From Archangium sp. (GTDB lineage Bacteria; Myxococcota; Myxococcia; Myxococcales; Myxococcaceae), in the NCBI GenBank assembly GCA_016793525.1, contig JAEUJT010000175.1, positions 1-24,521 of the forward strand: DNA of 24,521 nucleotides, written 5' to 3'. The notes beneath the pieces were generated by a model. The model saw only the letters and a program-made list of their open reading frames with translations, did no database searches and was not told the DNA's origin. This document shows positions 23,086 through 24,521 of the stretch, piece by piece (the first letter of the stretch is position 1; each line of letters begins with the position of its first letter). The position numbers and the translations under genes are program-made.

Positions 23086-24144
23086 TCAGCGGGTCGCGCG
23101 GCGTACAGCTTCGCGGAGGCCTTCGAACGGCAACCGCTCCAACGCGACGGAGCGAGAGACCCACTCGAACGCTTGGTGCTCATCGGAGAGTCGCACCGAG
23201 GTGTCGCCATCGACCGGCGCGGCGAACGCTGTCTCCTCGCAGATGCTCGGGCCCGGCGCGGCGAACGAGTGCGTGTACTGCACCGGCGTGACGCGCTCAT
23301 GAAGCCCCGTCTCTTCACTGAGCTCGCGCTGAGCGGCCTGCGCCGCAGATTCTCCAGCCTCGATGTGCCCGGTGACGAGCTGCCAGAAGCCACCACGGGC
23401 TTCGCTCCGTTGGAGCAACAGCACCGCACCGTCTGACCTCCGCACGACGGCGACGGAGACGGTGCGCTTCGGCGGAGGCGGCGCCGGAACAAGCTCTGCC
23501 TCGAACACCGCTCCGAAGTGGTGGGCGATTCGCGCCTCGACCTCGGGCACTTGGGGCGCCACGCCCAGCTCGGCCTCGAGCGACGTCACCCCGGCTTCGG
23601 TGATTCCACACGGAACGATCAGCTCGAAGTGCTTCAGGTTCGGCGCCACGTTCAGCGCGAAGCCGTGCCGCGTGTACCAGCGCGAGAGGTGCACGCCGAT
23701 GGCGCAGATCTTCCGCGGGCCTCCGGCTTTCGATTCAGCGACCCACACCCCGGGCCACTGCTCGATGCGCGTGGCTGTGACTCCGAAATCGGCGACGGTA
23801 CGAATCGCGACCTCTTCGATCTGCCGGACGTAGCGCCGCACGTCTTGGCGATCGGGCCCCAGGTGCAGCAGCGGGTAGCCGACGATCTGCCCAGGCCCGT
23901 GATACGTGACGTCACCGCCGCGATCGGTCTCGAAGACCACCACGCCTTCGGCCGCGAGGTGCTCCGGCGACGCGACGATGTTCCCGGGCTTCGCGCCGCG
24001 CCCGAGCGTCAACACCGGTGGGTGGTGCAGGAGCAGCAGCGTGTCGTCGACCGTGCCTTCGCGCCGCGCTGCTTGGAGAACGCGCTGGAGCTCGAGGCCG
24101 TCTGCGTATTCCACCAACCCCAAGCGGTGCCACGTCACGCGCAT
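23086..24144 (-). CDS. lipB: LipB octanoyltransferase fused to a C-terminal Nudix hydrolase domain
   Basis: 352 aa against about 210-230 for LipB alone. Residues 1-215 are octanoyl-ACP:protein octanoyltransferase, the first step of lipoate attachment to dehydrogenase E2 and GcvH proteins. It has RGGDVTYHGPGQIVGYP (75-91), the active-site Lys145 (PRKICAIGVHLSRW), HGFALNV and the acyl-accepting Cys179 (VPCGITEAGVTSLE). After a proline-rich linker (220-226), residues 227-352 form a Nudix domain with a complete box (GHIEAGE at 259-265, RELSEETGL at 273-281) and HSFAAPGP, which resembles the dihydroneopterin triphosphate pyrophosphatase type. Both halves keep their key residues, so both may be active. 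The start is the ATG at 24144, 39 bases after the upstream gene's stop. The Nudix substrate is unknown. lipA is not in the window. Confidence 0.93.
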   Translation of the reverse strand: MRVTWHRLGLVEYADGLELQRVLQAARREGTVDDTLLLLHHPPVLTLGRGAKPGNIVASPEHLAAEGVVVFETDRGGDVTYHGPGQIVGYPLLHLGPDRQDVRRYVRQIEEVAIRTVADFGVTATRIEQWPGVWVAESKAGGPRKICAIGVHLSRWYTRHGFALNVAPNLKHFELIVPCGITEAGVTSLEAELGVAPQVPEVEARIAHHFGAVFEAELVPAPPPPKRTVSVAVVRRSDGAVLLLQRSEARGGFWQLVTGHIEAGESAAQAAQRELSEETGLHERVTPVQYTHSFAAPGPSICEETAFAAPVDGDTSVRLSDEHQAFEWVSRSVALERLPFEGLREAVRRATR

Positions 24145-24183
24145 GCCGCTTCGTAGCGCCCAGGTACGGTCGGCGCCACCCGC

Positions 24184-24521
24184 TCAGCGCGCGGTGGAGC
24201 GACCCGGCGGGAGCCGCGAAATCAACGACGCCAGCTCATGGGCGCCGCGCCCCGCGCGTTCGGCGAGCGCCACCAGCTGGGCCACGGTCTCCGGTGGAAT
24301 CTCGAGCCCGCGCGCGTCGATCAGGTACCGCGCCAAGACGGTCAGCTCGTCGGTCGACAGCGGCGCCAACGCGATCACCGCGTCGACAGCGGCCGCCAGC
24401 TCGAGGCTCAGCGCGCCACCGGAGGCGTCTCGAATGGCCTCCGTGGTGTAGACCGCTTCGTCGTCGCCCGCTTCCCCGCGCAGCACCACCGCCGGCGTCG
24501 GAGCCGTTCCCCTCACCGCCA
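24184..24521 (-). CDS. Unrecognised protein, possibly truncated by the right edge
   Basis: At least 110 aa if it starts at the GTG 24516, but the frame is open to the edge, so the true start may lie outside. Not recognised. It is acidic and Ala/Leu-rich with amphipathic helices (LELAAAVDAVIALAPLSTDELTVLARYLIDARGLEI; PETVAQLVALAERAGRG), has no cysteine, signal peptide or membrane segment, and ends in a basic tail (SLISRLPPGRSTAR). The helical character suggests a regulatory or protein-binding role, but nothing is diagnostic. It lies 39 bases upstream of the lipB-Nudix gene on the same strand, so the two are probably co-transcribed. Confidence 0.6.
   Translation of the reverse strand, partial: AVRGTAPTPAVVLRGEAGDDEAVYTTEAIRDASGGALSLELAAAVDAVIALAPLSTDELTVLARYLIDARGLEIPPETVAQLVALAERAGRGAHELASLISRLPPGRSTAR

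Overview
The window is high-GC DNA (roughly two thirds G+C by eye) with dense, tightly packed genes. Its protein types point to a myxobacterium (phylum Myxococcota, probably a relative of Archangium, Myxococcus or Cystobacter). The pointers are very large modular lipoproteins with Asp-Ala-Gly linkers, a Ser/Thr kinase fused to a cyclic-nucleotide-binding domain, a response regulator carrying a PATAN (DUF4388) domain, and a CHASE2-type class III nucleotide cyclase. This assignment is inference from gene content; no rRNA or other phylogenetic marker is present.

Layout. At the left edge is the 5' part of folD (minus), diverging from a djlA-like membrane co-chaperone (plus). That gene converges, stop codon to stop codon, on a kinase/cNMP-binding gene (minus). 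The kinase diverges from a plus-strand surface cluster (2736-10229): a 1381-aa lipoprotein (Cys repeats, collagen-like stretch, Ig-like domains, 14 FG-GAP repeats), an 844-aa lipoprotein with RCC1-like repeats, a small unknown protein overlapping it by 4 bases, and a small lipoprotein. Converging on this is a minus-strand run (17361 to 10233): CHASE2 cyclase, SDR oxidoreductase, dapF, a GAF/degenerate-GGDEF protein and a REC-PATAN-pseudoGTPase protein. The last four are separated by 12 bases or less, or overlap.

Diverging from the cyclase, with only 27 bases between the starts, is another lipoprotein, followed by a tRNA-Val/tRNA-Asp pair with a recognisable promoter and a clear intrinsic terminator. 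Then come a small membrane protein and an M50 site-2-type protease (minus, overlapping ATGA), divergent from a third giant lipoprotein (19515-23000). The right end holds a LipB octanoyltransferase fused to a Nudix hydrolase domain, and an unrecognised gene reaching the edge (both minus).

How the genes may work together. Housekeeping functions (one-carbon folate metabolism, lysine/peptidoglycan precursor epimerisation, lipoate attachment, tRNAs) are interleaved with signalling and cell-surface genes. The most unusual theme is that three signalling proteins on one strand each keep the fold of a nucleotide-handling domain but lack a key motif or residue. The cyclase has Ala where the transition-state Asn is expected, the GGDEF domain lacks its GG, and the GTPase-like domain lacks a working P-loop. 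The other notable item is the LipB-Nudix fusion. I see no CRISPR array, prophage, insertion sequence or classical defence system. Apart from the tRNA region, no stretch longer than about 150 bases lacks a coding gene.
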